Source: Shewanella oncorhynchi
Lineage (GTDB): Bacteria > Pseudomonadota > Gammaproteobacteria > Enterobacterales > Shewanellaceae
Assembly: GCF_012584455.1 (NCBI RefSeq)
Contig: NZ_JABAEB010000006.1
Coordinates: forward strand, 127,440-191,439
Direction: 5' to 3'
DNA: 64,000 nucleotides
Position numbers and translations under genes: made by a program. How positions within the stretch are numbered: the stretch's first letter is position 1; each line of letters opens with the position of its first letter. Of the stretch, positions 57,607 through 64,000 are shown one piece after another. Under the pieces are notes generated by a model. The model searched no databases. It was not told the origin of the DNA and saw only the letters and a list, made by a program, of their open reading frames with translations.

Positions 57607-57836
57607 GCTTCTCCCTGTTCTAGTTCGTTTTCTTTAAGTTCTGCAACACATCTTGGGCAGACACATGGAAAGAACTCATTGTCGTTGATGGCTTGCTGCC
57701 AGCCTGCCGCTGATAATTCGGCGACTATGTCACTGTCTGAGACGATAAAAATGGTGCGTATACAGCTAGAGCATGAAATCTGGCATCCAAAGCTCTGCTC
57801 TAGCTCGCTGATATCGGCAGTGCTTAACGTCAACAT
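57603..57836 (-). CDS. Small cysteine-rich zinc-binding-type protein
   Basis: The 77 residues carry CQISCSSC and CVCPRC, separated by about 40 residues, a likely four-cysteine zinc site. It starts MLTLSTADISELEQ and overlaps the gene before it by seven bases (ATGTTGA). It ends in QGEA, forming the ribosome binding site of the DGQHR gene. The role is unknown; small zinc fingers are often regulators or inhibitors in phages. Confidence 0.72.
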   Translation of the reverse strand: MLTLSTADISELEQSFGCQISCSSCIRTIFIVSDSDIVAELSAAGWQQAINDNEFFPCVCPRCVAELKENELEQGEA

Positions 57837-58222
57837 GCTGCCACCTCGTCACATGGGTATTGCTTCCTTACATTGTTAATCGCGTCTTCCATGGTGGGGT
57901 GACGCTCATTCATTCGGCCTTCACGTTGATGGCGCTTATGTGCAACGAGCTTTAACATGCGTGGGCCCGATGGCTCGATTTGAAAGCGGATCATGCGGTC
58001 ATGTGCAAGAACGACGGCAGTCGTTAGGGCGCTATAGTCGAAGGTAGACATGTAATGCGCGCTAGTACTGTTGATTGATAACCCGTGATCACCACAGGCT
58101 TGGATTTTGCCAAACATGTGATTGCCACCGTTGTGAATGTCACAAAGGAAATCAAAACACTCACGTTGATCTGCATTGAGCCAAGGGTAATGTTTGGCGT
58201 AAAAATCATGTTCGTTGCTCAT
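57830..58222 (-). CDS. Hypothetical protein, mobile element
   Basis: The 130 residues start at ATG 58222 (MSNEHDFYAKHYPWLN), where AAGGAGGCAGC gives a strong ribosome binding site and ATGA overlap. A frame extension upstream is rejected. The sequence has HNGGNHMFGKIQACGDHGLSIN and a basic HKRHQREGRMNERHP segment. It ends VAAC, coupling to the next gene. No domain is recognised. Confidence 0.72.
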   Translation of the reverse strand: MSNEHDFYAKHYPWLNADQRECFDFLCDIHNGGNHMFGKIQACGDHGLSINSTSAHYMSTFDYSALTTAVVLAHDRMIRFQIEPSGPRMLKLVAHKRHQREGRMNERHPTMEDAINNVRKQYPCDEVAAC

Positions 58223-58848
58223 GCTGCCTCCTTGCTTTGGGTGGCTTCGTCGTATTGGCGGATGGCAAAAACGATCGCGTAACAGCACCAGATAAAGCGA
58301 TAGGTGAAGCGGTCTTTCCAGCCATCCCAAAAATCATCTAACGTCATGCCGCCCGCATCTTCTTCATCCCAGTTATTGAGGCGATAAACTACATCCCACT
58401 CGGCGTTCTCGCGGTTTTGGGTAAACTCCTTAACAGCATTGGTCGCGCTGTTAATCGCCTCAGCCTCTTCTTCGTTCGTTGGGTCGAGCCCTTCGATAAA
58501 CCACTGCAAAAACTGCTCAAGGCGTTGATCGGCTTCCTTGGCATCAAACTCACGAGTGCCATCGGTTTTACACTCAGCCTGTACCTTTTCTTCCCAGTAA
58601 CTCGCATTCACGCCCCAGTCATCACCGCTTTGGCGAAAGAAGCAAAACATGTCCTGAACCCGAGAAAATACGTAACAACCCATATCGCCACTGATGCACA
58701 AATGCTGCGGCCATGTTGTTATCTCAAAGCGATGCTCAAAGCTGCCTTGGCTGAGTTCCATGTGGCGGAACACCCCATCATCCTTAAGAATGGTGAGTTT
58801 GTGGTTAGCAACATCTTCTAAAAATTGCGCTTTTGTAGGGTGGTCCAT
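58219..58848 (-). CDS. Hypothetical protein with a C-terminal hydrophobic helix
   Basis: The 209 residues start MDHPTKAQFLEDVANHKLTIL after AAGGAAT. The middle is acidic (GLDPTNEEEAEAINSATNAVKEF). A hydrophobic stretch, FIWCCYAIVFAIR, lies near residue 190, then a polar tail ending SKEAA. It may be membrane-associated. The first gene of the tightly coupled run; a 30 bp gap separates it from the clamp-like gene. Confidence 0.7.
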   Translation of the reverse strand: MDHPTKAQFLEDVANHKLTILKDDGVFRHMELSQGSFEHRFEITTWPQHLCISGDMGCYVFSRVQDMFCFFRQSGDDWGVNASYWEEKVQAECKTDGTREFDAKEADQRLEQFLQWFIEGLDPTNEEEAEAINSATNAVKEFTQNRENAEWDVVYRLNNWDEEDAGGMTLDDFWDGWKDRFTYRFIWCCYAIVFAIRQYDEATQSKEAA

Positions 58849-58878
58849 GCTCTATTCCTTCTTTCGTGAATAACGTGC

Positions 58879-59622
58879 TTACGCGGCGCTTGGTTGTTCT
58901 GCGGCGGTGGTTGGTGTGTTGTTTGATGGTTTCGATTTTGCGGGTTGCTGACGGCCGCAATGATGAACAAACTCTGGTGGTTTGCTGCGGTCTGCTGGAT
59001 CGGTACGCATTGGCATCATCATGACAACGATTTCACGTTGGGCACCCATGACTGCTACAGCTGCAGAGTCAGAACCATAAAAACAAAGATTGGCACCTGC
59101 TAACTGGTTGTGTTTTAGCTTTGTTAGACGGCTAAAAAGCTCAGGATTTATGGCAATTTGACTAACAGACTTAGGTTTATTAAGGCGCTCGAATAAGCGA
59201 CCAGCATTAGGATATTGGGCGTCTATTGGGTTGATAAACTCTAGGTATGTAACTAAATCTCTAACGGCGTGCTCATTGATATCGTCAAAGTCATTTAACC
59301 AATCTTGAATGTCACTAATCCCCGTTACCATGGCGATGCCGTCGATGATCACCACGTTTTTAGTCGGCATTCTGTGTGATGGAACTTGCTTTCCATTTGC
59401 CGCTGACAACAGTGCTTTGCTGATTTGGAAGATGTATTCGCCGTCGCTAACACCCTCAACATCGTGAATAGTAACGAGTGTATGGCCGTCGGTGGCGGTG
59501 AGGATTACGCCATCTTCAGGATGAGGCTTTACGTGAAAGCCGTTGAGGTAATAGCGCACATCTTGCTTGGCTGCAAATGCGGCTAACATGGCTAAATATT
59601 TGTTGTTGAATATGATTTTCAT
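58879..59622 (-). CDS. Sliding-clamp (DnaN)-like protein
   Basis: The 247 residues start at ATG 59622 (MKIIFNNKYLAMLAAFAA). GVILTATDGHTLVTIHD resembles the clamp motif (atDgyrLv), and the strand pattern ISKALLSAANGK...NVVIIDGIAMVTG and later KSVSQIAINPELFSRLTKL also fit DNA polymerase III beta. It is much shorter than a full clamp (about 366), so it covers perhaps two domains. It may be a divergent phage clamp, a clamp competitor or a decoy. The identification rests on motif similarity by eye. Confidence 0.6.
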   Translation of the reverse strand: MKIIFNNKYLAMLAAFAAKQDVRYYLNGFHVKPHPEDGVILTATDGHTLVTIHDVEGVSDGEYIFQISKALLSAANGKQVPSHRMPTKNVVIIDGIAMVTGISDIQDWLNDFDDINEHAVRDLVTYLEFINPIDAQYPNAGRLFERLNKPKSVSQIAINPELFSRLTKLKHNQLAGANLCFYGSDSAAVAVMGAQREIVVMMMPMRTDPADRSKPPEFVHHCGRQQPAKSKPSNNTPTTAAEQPSAA

Positions 59623-59661
59623 GGCTGCTCTCTGCTCTGCTTTCACTGCACTTAGGTTGCG

Positions 59662-60009
59662 TTACGCTGCGGCTTCGCCGTTAAACACCACCAGATTGAT
59701 GATGGGTTTCTTGGTTTTGGGGTTCACCTTGTCCGACAGCTTGTGATAGCGAATATGCACATCGCGGTGGGCTTCTTGGGTCATGGCTAAAACAATGTAT
59801 TGCTGGCACAGCGCGGGCGTTGATAACGAATGCGACAGGCGTTGTGGCTTCATGGTTTCAAACAAGTGCTGCGCCATATCATCCAACTTTGCTTGGTACT
59901 CGTCGGGGCTCAGTTGACGGCGGTTAGGGTGCGCGCCCACAGAGGTGCTGCACTTTTTGGCCGCTTGATTTTTCGCTAAGGTCATGGACACGCCGTAAAC
60001 AAAAAACAT
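59662..60009 (-). CDS. Hypothetical protein, mobile element
   Basis: The 115 residues start at ATG 60009 (MFFVYGVSMTLAKNQ), five bases after a perfect GGAGG; a TTG start 15 bases earlier is rejected. The sequence is basic and includes NRRQLSPDEYQAKLDDMAQHL and IRYHKLSDKVNPKTKKPIINLVVF. It ends GEAAA like its neighbours. No family is recognised. Confidence 0.7.
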   Translation of the reverse strand: MFFVYGVSMTLAKNQAAKKCSTSVGAHPNRRQLSPDEYQAKLDDMAQHLFETMKPQRLSHSLSTPALCQQYIVLAMTQEAHRDVHIRYHKLSDKVNPKTKKPIINLVVFNGEAAA

Positions 60010-60148
60010 AATTGCCTCCAACAAGGTGAAACTGTCGCCGTTATCGTTATCGGGATATGGACCATCACCCCTTGGTTGCTTTGCCTTGGCTGTTTTGCCT
60101 AGATAGCCTAAATCGTGAATGTGTGCGGCGGCTCTGCGGCTCTACTGC

Positions 60149-60511
60149 TTAGCGGCCGATTGGCGTGGCTGTCGTCATAGTGTGCAGCGGATGCACATTT
60201 GTGACGGCCAGCGAGTCGTTGCGCCACACCATCACCTTGCCGTATAAGCCTTGTTGGGGCTCGGTGAAGCGCAGGCTGAAATTGAGCCCGAGTTCACCCG
60301 TGTGGCGAATAAACTGGCGGTAAAAGGCGGCGCTGGGGTGGTGATAGGCAAAATGCTTTACCAGCTCGGCGCAACGGGCTTGCACCCGTGGGCAATCCAT
60401 TGGGTCGGTGTGGCCCTTGGCCAGCGACATCAAGCAGGCAAAACGTATTGCAACCAGTAGACGAAACTCATCGCGTTGCTTAGGTGTGGTGTGAACTTTC
60501 GCTAGAATCAT
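60149..60511 (-). CDS. Hypothetical protein, first gene of the early cluster
   Basis: The 120 residues start at ATG 60511 (MILAKVHTTPKQRDEF), with GAGG eight bases upstream; a further ATG at 60535 has no ribosome binding site. VAIRFACLMSLAKGHTDPMDCPRVQARCAELVKHFAYHHP and GLNFSLRFTEPQQGLYGKV are its main blocks. No family is recognised. It is the first gene after the strong promoter at 60612-60640. Confidence 0.7.
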   Translation of the reverse strand: MILAKVHTTPKQRDEFRLLVAIRFACLMSLAKGHTDPMDCPRVQARCAELVKHFAYHHPSAAFYRQFIRHTGELGLNFSLRFTEPQQGLYGKVMVWRNDSLAVTNVHPLHTMTTATPIGR

Positions 60512-60611
60512 TTCCTTGTCCTCGGTAGTACCCATTGGGAGTAAATCTCGAAAGATTTATCAGTCGTTCATGATCCAGATTGTAAAGAAGTGGTATGTCG
60601 CTGACGTGATA

Positions 60612-60640
60612 AATATACCGATATGGTATTTTGTGGTCAA
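60612..60640 (-). promoter_or_regulatory. Strong promoter of the mobile element's early gene run
   Basis: On the minus strand TTGACC, exactly 17 bases, then TATATT, about 100 bp before the first gene. The -10 box and spacer overlap an inverted repeat (60615-60629). Confidence 0.75.
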
Positions 60641-60654
60641 TACCAAAATGGAAT
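60615..60654. promoter_or_regulatory. Paired operator-like inverted repeats
   Basis: ATACC-GATAT-GGTAT at 60615-60629 and ATACC-AAAAT-GGAAT at 60640-60654 share arms and 5 bp spacing, with centres 25 bp apart. The first covers the -10 and spacer, the second touches the -35. The S24-type repressor at the window end is the natural candidate to bind them. Confidence 0.6.
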
Positions 60655-60904
60655 TATTTTTTTCTTTGGTATATTATTCTTAAGAAATTAGTGTTGATAT
60701 TTTGAGAGTCGGAAATGGATGGGCAATATAATGAATAGCTTTTTGAAGGTATCAATAAGGCAATCAGTGTTTATCGAGCTGAAGATTAGAGGGGGGAATC
60801 GTGGATAATAATCAATGCATCATTATTAAGTTGTCTGGCTACTAGCCATAAAATTTGGTCCGATTTAGATATGGGCACGACGATAGAGGCATTTTGCGCC
60901 ATAA

Positions 60905-60926
60905 AAAACCCGCTTTCGCGGGTTTT
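60905..60926 (-). terminator. Terminator after the DUF3037 gene
   Basis: AAAACCCGC / GCGGGTTTT stem with a four-base loop, 26 bp past the stop; the minus strand continues with T's. It separates the repressor-side transcript from the early run. Confidence 0.9.
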
Positions 60927-60951
60927 GTCTTTTATTTAAGCTAACAGTGGA

Positions 60952-61800
60952 CTAGGTTAACTGGAAAGGCTTTTCATCTGGTATTTGTAGTTGTTTTGCA
61001 AATTGATAAATTGCTTGTTTATCAGCAAATGGCAATACGTTTACACCCAAATTTAGCATTTCTCGTTCAATCTCTAAGTAGGCCGCTTCAAGGTCATATT
61101 TACATTTAGTAGGCTTTTCTACAGTAAACAGCATGTGCTGCGGTTGTACGGTATCATTGTTGAGCAGTCGTTTTGCTCGTCCTATCCACTTTTCACCATG
61201 CTCCAGCAAGCTCATTGGTTTCGTGTGGTTAAACGCAAGTGGCTTTATTACTTTTAGATAAGTATCTAAAGTGGCGACTAGCGGCATTTTGATTGCTGTA
61301 TTGAGCTCGCCTGTCAATTCCTTTTGTACAAAATGCATGTCACTTACATTTTTGCGTAAGCCGCCCCGCAAAGTTTTTACCATTACTTGTTCACGGTACT
61401 CTTTGGTAACAAAGTCACGACCGACGAAATAGTCATAAAGTTCATCAAGTTTTTTTGCAGGGTCATCAGCAAAAATGGCTGACATATTCCCAAATCGAAA
61501 AACACCTTCGCGTAGTCGGGTAACTTCTTGGAATACGCCTAACTGACTTTTACCCGTCAAGTAGGCATGATCTACTGTCACTCGTTGGAGTTCTGTCTCA
61601 AATATATGCAGGCCTTTTTGGTAGATGTTTCCGTCAAGATCATCAAAAAAATCAGTTACTCGAGCAAAGCGTTTTGGCGCAAGTTTAAAAGCTGAATAAC
61701 CTGTTTGCGGCGCAAAAAGTAGCACCCCTACATTTGCAAATTCTTCCGTTTCGAGGAACGGCATAAAGCGAATGATGGCGTAGTGGCATAGAACCGTCAC
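60952..61800 (-). CDS. DUF3037 protein, partner of the HipA-like kinase
   Basis: The 282 residues start at GTG 61800, which overlaps the kinase stop codon (GTGA) and has GGAGGGG upstream. The N-terminus, LCHYAIIRFMPFLETEEFANVGVLLFAPQ less its ends, is the typical DUF3037 block. The C-terminal half is helical and charged. DUF3037 has no known biochemical activity. The overlap implies that it is made together with the kinase; it could be its antitoxin, substrate or adaptor, which is inferred. Confidence 0.85.
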   Translation of the reverse strand: MTVLCHYAIIRFMPFLETEEFANVGVLLFAPQTGYSAFKLAPKRFARVTDFFDDLDGNIYQKGLHIFETELQRVTVDHAYLTGKSQLGVFQEVTRLREGVFRFGNMSAIFADDPAKKLDELYDYFVGRDFVTKEYREQVMVKTLRGGLRKNVSDMHFVQKELTGELNTAIKMPLVATLDTYLKVIKPLAFNHTKPMSLLEHGEKWIGRAKRLLNNDTVQPQHMLFTVEKPTKCKYDLEAAYLEIEREMLNLGVNVLPFADKQAIYQFAKQLQIPDEKPFQLT

Positions 61801-62516
61801 TTTATCCCCTCCCAAAATTGAATGTCTTTATAAGAAAGTAATCTTACCCTGATGGCATCAAGGAAGCTAGATTTTGCTGCTTCACTATCGAACCAATCCA
61901 ACGGAATATCATCAGTAAACTTTTGCCAGTGCAACATGACTGCGTCGAACCGGTCACTATAAATTGGCCGATCATCCATCCTTTTTTGTTCGCAATTCCA
62001 GACGGTAGATGCCAAGTGTAGATCTTTATGGTTAGCAATTGAAAAATCTTTATCGAATGCTAAATTGTGATCGAATATCACTAGTGATGATTGATTAATA
62101 TCGATAAAGGCATTGGGATTACCACCCAAGCTTGTAAGGTTTCTATCAGTATTATTTATCCAATAATCGAAAATATACAAATCTAGCATGGTTTGCTTGT
62201 CAATATTTTCGATTTGACTAAATACCATTTCGGTTAAGCCGTCAACAAACATCGACCCGAAACACCACTCAATATCAAGATCTGGAAATGCGCCGCTGTC
62301 TATAATTTCTTGTGGCACTCGTACAGGGGCAAAGTCAGGTATAGGCAGACCAAATTCTTTACATAAAAAAGCACAAATTAGCTCGATAGCAAGTTGGTTT
62401 TTGGTGGTATTAGACCCCTTCACAACATATTTAGCACCATCACTACAACCGCATATATAGGGTAGCGTTGCGCCTTGGTCCAAGCGCCTAATAACTTGAT
62501 TTATTTCAATTGTCAT
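61797..62516 (-). CDS. HipA-like Ser/Thr kinase (HipA_2 family)
   Basis: This 239-residue kinase-fold protein is much shorter than HipA (about 440) and lacks the N-terminal HipA subdomain. The beta-3 lysine is probably K33 in AKYVVKGSN. The catalytic loop is WINNTDRNLTSL (D124, N-region), and the metal-binding motif is VIFDHNLAFD (D149). All key residues are present, so it is likely active. It starts 2 bp after the exonuclease stop codon, with GAAGGG as ribosome binding site. No HipB-type antitoxin is adjacent. Confidence 0.82.
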   Translation of the reverse strand: MTIEINQVIRRLDQGATLPYICGCSDGAKYVVKGSNTTKNQLAIELICAFLCKEFGLPIPDFAPVRVPQEIIDSGAFPDLDIEWCFGSMFVDGLTEMVFSQIENIDKQTMLDLYIFDYWINNTDRNLTSLGGNPNAFIDINQSSLVIFDHNLAFDKDFSIANHKDLHLASTVWNCEQKRMDDRPIYSDRFDAVMLHWQKFTDDIPLDWFDSEAAKSSFLDAIRVRLLSYKDIQFWEGIK

Positions 62517-62518
62517 GA

Positions 62519-63430
62519 CTACCCTTCAATTAACGCCGTGAATTCATCTTCATCTAAAATTTGAATATCAAAGCCTTCATCAATAAGATCTCGCGCTTTT
62601 AGTTGCTTGCTGGATATGCCACTTGGGCCAACTAGGTTTTCATCTTGTTCACCCACGACAAGATAATTTGTCTTTTTTGATACGCCAGTTTTAATTTCAA
62701 GCCCAAGGTCAGCGGCGGATTCAAAGGCTTCGGCGCGAGTCATGGACAGTTCGCCCGTAAAGACGATTGTCTGACCGTATAGCTCACCAAATTCATTAGG
62801 CGGGTATGCTTTGTGGTCTGCGCCAACTGATCTAATAAAGGGCTTTTTAGGGGTAATCTCATTGATATGGCCTAATGTCACCGCTGCACACATAAAAACT
62901 CGGCCAGCGGCCACTGCATCGGCTTTAGCGCGATGTGCTTCATTCAGCGGGACATTACAGTGCTCAGCCACTGTTGCTAACTTGTAGCTTGGCAAGGTAA
63001 AAGCCAGCTTCGATAAGTTCATTGCACAGTGAAAATGATTATTTAAGGTAATGCCGGTATTGGCAAACTCAGCATCTAAAAAACTTTTATCAAACTTGGC
63101 GTTATAGGCCACTATGGGGAGATCACCCATAAATTGCTTTAAGTCTTCTGCTATGTCGGTGAAGGTCTCTTGGTCAGCTAACATCTTATTAGTGATCCCA
63201 GTGATACTGGTGATCTTGCGCGATATTTTTACATTTGGATTAATCAATGCTTCAAATACAGGATGATCGTTAGATAGAAGATCAAATTTGATTGCTGCAA
63301 TCTCGATAATTTTATCAAAGCCAGCACTTAGCCCTGTTGTTTCTGCATCTAACGCGATAAATTTAGCGGGGATATAAGGGTGTTTTGCTAAAAAGTCTGC
63401 TGTTAAATCATCCATTTTGATTGTATCCAC
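62519..63430 (-). CDS. DnaQ-like exonuclease fused to a BRCT domain
   Basis: The 303 residues have a DEDDh 3'-5' exonuclease domain at about 22-190: ALDAETTGL (D28, E30), VAYNAKFDKSFLD, and HRAKADA (His and Asp). A BRCT domain follows at about 220-303: GQTIVFTGELSMTRAEAFESAADLG and KTNYLVVGEQD. The start is GTG 63430 or ATG 63415. The architecture resembles DNA polymerase III epsilon-type exonucleases with BRCT found in mobile elements. Its role next to a kinase is unknown. Confidence 0.88.
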   Translation of the reverse strand: MDTIKMDDLTADFLAKHPYIPAKFIALDAETTGLSAGFDKIIEIAAIKFDLLSNDHPVFEALINPNVKISRKITSITGITNKMLADQETFTDIAEDLKQFMGDLPIVAYNAKFDKSFLDAEFANTGITLNNHFHCAMNLSKLAFTLPSYKLATVAEHCNVPLNEAHRAKADAVAAGRVFMCAAVTLGHINEITPKKPFIRSVGADHKAYPPNEFGELYGQTIVFTGELSMTRAEAFESAADLGLEIKTGVSKKTNYLVVGEQDENLVGPSGISSKQLKARDLIDEGFDIQILDEDEFTALIEG

Positions 63431-63433
63431 TTT

Positions 63434-63691
63434 TTATTTATAGAAACCACTAGGTAATATTGCCATGCTGCCAGATGGGGCAATTGCAACCCAATAGGTT
63501 TTATTTTGTCCTTGCTTAATCGAAGTTTCTAACTGGTGGATACTGCTATTTATACATAGGCCATTACCAGTAAGTTGCAGAGCAAGAAACATTTCGTCTG
63601 TTTTGATATTGAATGTAGCCTTTTCTGATACATCTAAGGTCGAAGCTAACTCTTCATCAATAAACACATTAATGTTGCAGGCACCACCCAA
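63434..63691 (-). CDS. Small beta-rich protein, possibly truncated lipoprotein
   Basis: The 85 residues have no ATG start; TTG 63691 gives LGGACNINVFIDEELASTLDV. The body, with TFNIKTDEMFLALQLTGNGLC, resembles small PEGA-like beta-sandwich lipoproteins. GGAC could be the remnant of a lipobox, but stop codons lie a few codons upstream, so the signal peptide seems lost. A direct repeat TTCTAACTTCTAAC sits just upstream. It may be a pseudogene or use a non-standard start. Confidence 0.45.
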   Translation of the reverse strand: MGGACNINVFIDEELASTLDVSEKATFNIKTDEMFLALQLTGNGLCINSSIHQLETSIKQGQNKTYWVAIAPSGSMAILPSGFYK

Positions 63692-63711
63692 AAATTCTAA
63701 CTTCTAACTTG

Positions 63712-64000
63712 TTAGAAAATCTTAATTTTAGCATCCACTACAACACCAATAATCTTACAGTTTCCATTAATTGGTAGCGTAGGGTATGCGTTGTTTAGCG
63801 GTTTAAGGAATTTTTGTCCTGCATCCATCACCAGTTTTTTAAAGGTGGCCTCGTTAACGTCAGTCAATTTTGCAACTACAAACGAGCCACTTTGGTGATC
63901 GCGTTCAGTATCAACAAGGATTAAAGTTCCCTCAGGGAAACTAATACCAGATGACGCCGTCATTGAATCGCCGGAAACTCTCAGCCAAAAACACTTCTCA
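63712..64000 (-). CDS. S24/LexA-type repressor, N-terminus beyond window
   Basis: The visible C-terminal part includes FWLRVSGDSMTASSG, where the Ser of GDSM is the autocleavage nucleophile, and the lysine in SGSFVVAKLTD is its partner. These are the S24 peptidase signature of CI- and LexA-like repressors that self-cleave after DNA damage. The DNA-binding N-terminus lies beyond 64,000. It is upstream of the small protein, exonuclease, kinase and DUF3037 genes on the same strand, apparently on the same transcript. Confidence 0.85.
   Translation of the reverse strand, partial: EKCFWLRVSGDSMTASSGISFPEGTLILVDTERDHQSGSFVVAKLTDVNEATFKKLVMDAGQKFLKPLNNAYPTLPINGNCKIIGVVVDAKIKIF

Larger units (their letters stand above)
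60536..60951. other. 416 bp control region between the two gene runs of the element
   Basis: It holds the promoter and operators of the early run (60612-60654) and the terminator of the repressor-side run (60905-60926). About 230 bp between them show no supported gene. The region is AT-rich. Confidence 0.7.

Noticed and set aside
54331..60511. CRISPR array or Cas genes among the small genes
   Set aside because: No regularly spaced direct repeats are present; the recurring sequences are ribosome-binding junctions between genes.
60731..60808. 25-residue plus-strand frame in the control region of the element
   Set aside because: No ribosome binding site, and it has no support beyond an ATG and a stop.

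Overview
The window is a stretch of Shewanella chromosome, probably of the putrefaciens/baltica/oneidensis group. The evidence is the gene content and order: Entner-Doudoroff edd-eda, earP-efp with an arginine-type EF-P, seqA-pgm, a bkd operon without E3, two GAPDH genes around a DUF2989 lipoprotein, dapA-bamC, an RND pump, then htpG-cnoX-adk-hemH-gsk-nadE. I made the species-level reading from protein sequences by eye and did not test it against a database.

Core region, 1 to about 52,900. Positions 1-6,000 hold sugar acid breakdown (edd, eda), two HD-domain nucleotide hydrolases and the alanine aminotransferase alaA. Positions 6,500-9,700 hold an NhaC-type antiporter and a glutamine-synthetase-family enzyme. 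Positions 9,700-13,600 (minus strand) hold earP-efp and ybfF-DUF2788-ybfE-fldA. Positions 13,800-23,300 hold seqA-pgm, msrA, astE, the branched-chain 2-oxoacid dehydrogenase genes and nadA. Positions 23,300-27,200 carry two GAPDH genes; one has a HexR-like operator. A Gly-Cys-Leu-Leu tRNA operon follows at 27,511-28,044, with the Leu gene duplicated. Positions 28,500-38,000 hold opgG, pepE-like, htpX, argP/argO, bcp-gcvR and dapA-bamC. Positions 38,200-52,600 hold the RND pump, htpG (with a textbook heat-shock promoter), cnoX, adk, hemH, gsk, nadE, a hypothetical gene and a membrane-anchored hydrolase.

Mobile element, about 52,950 to beyond 64,000. It begins at the 3' end of tRNA-Pro(GGG), with a tyrosine integrase reading toward the tRNA and an excisionase-like gene next to it. 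About 14 small minus-strand genes follow. Among them are a PapB/FocB-like regulator, a DGQHR (DndB-like) protein, a sliding-clamp-like protein and two zinc-knuckle-type proteins. Ten successive junctions in this run show near-identical translational coupling: the Shine-Dalgarno sequence lies in the last codons of the upstream gene and the start codon overlaps or touches its stop codon. A strong promoter with two matching inverted repeats (ATACC-N5-GGTAT type) heads this run.

The far end, 60,952-64,000, is visibly more AT-rich. It looks like one transcript: an S24/LexA-type repressor cut by the window edge, a small protein, a DnaQ-like exonuclease fused to a BRCT domain, a HipA-like kinase and a DUF3037 protein. 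No structural phage genes are visible, so prophage, satellite and other integrative elements all remain possible. The repressor-linked exonuclease-BRCT/HipA-like kinase/DUF3037 module is the best candidate in the window for an undescribed system, most plausibly defence or toxin-antitoxin; that function is inferred.
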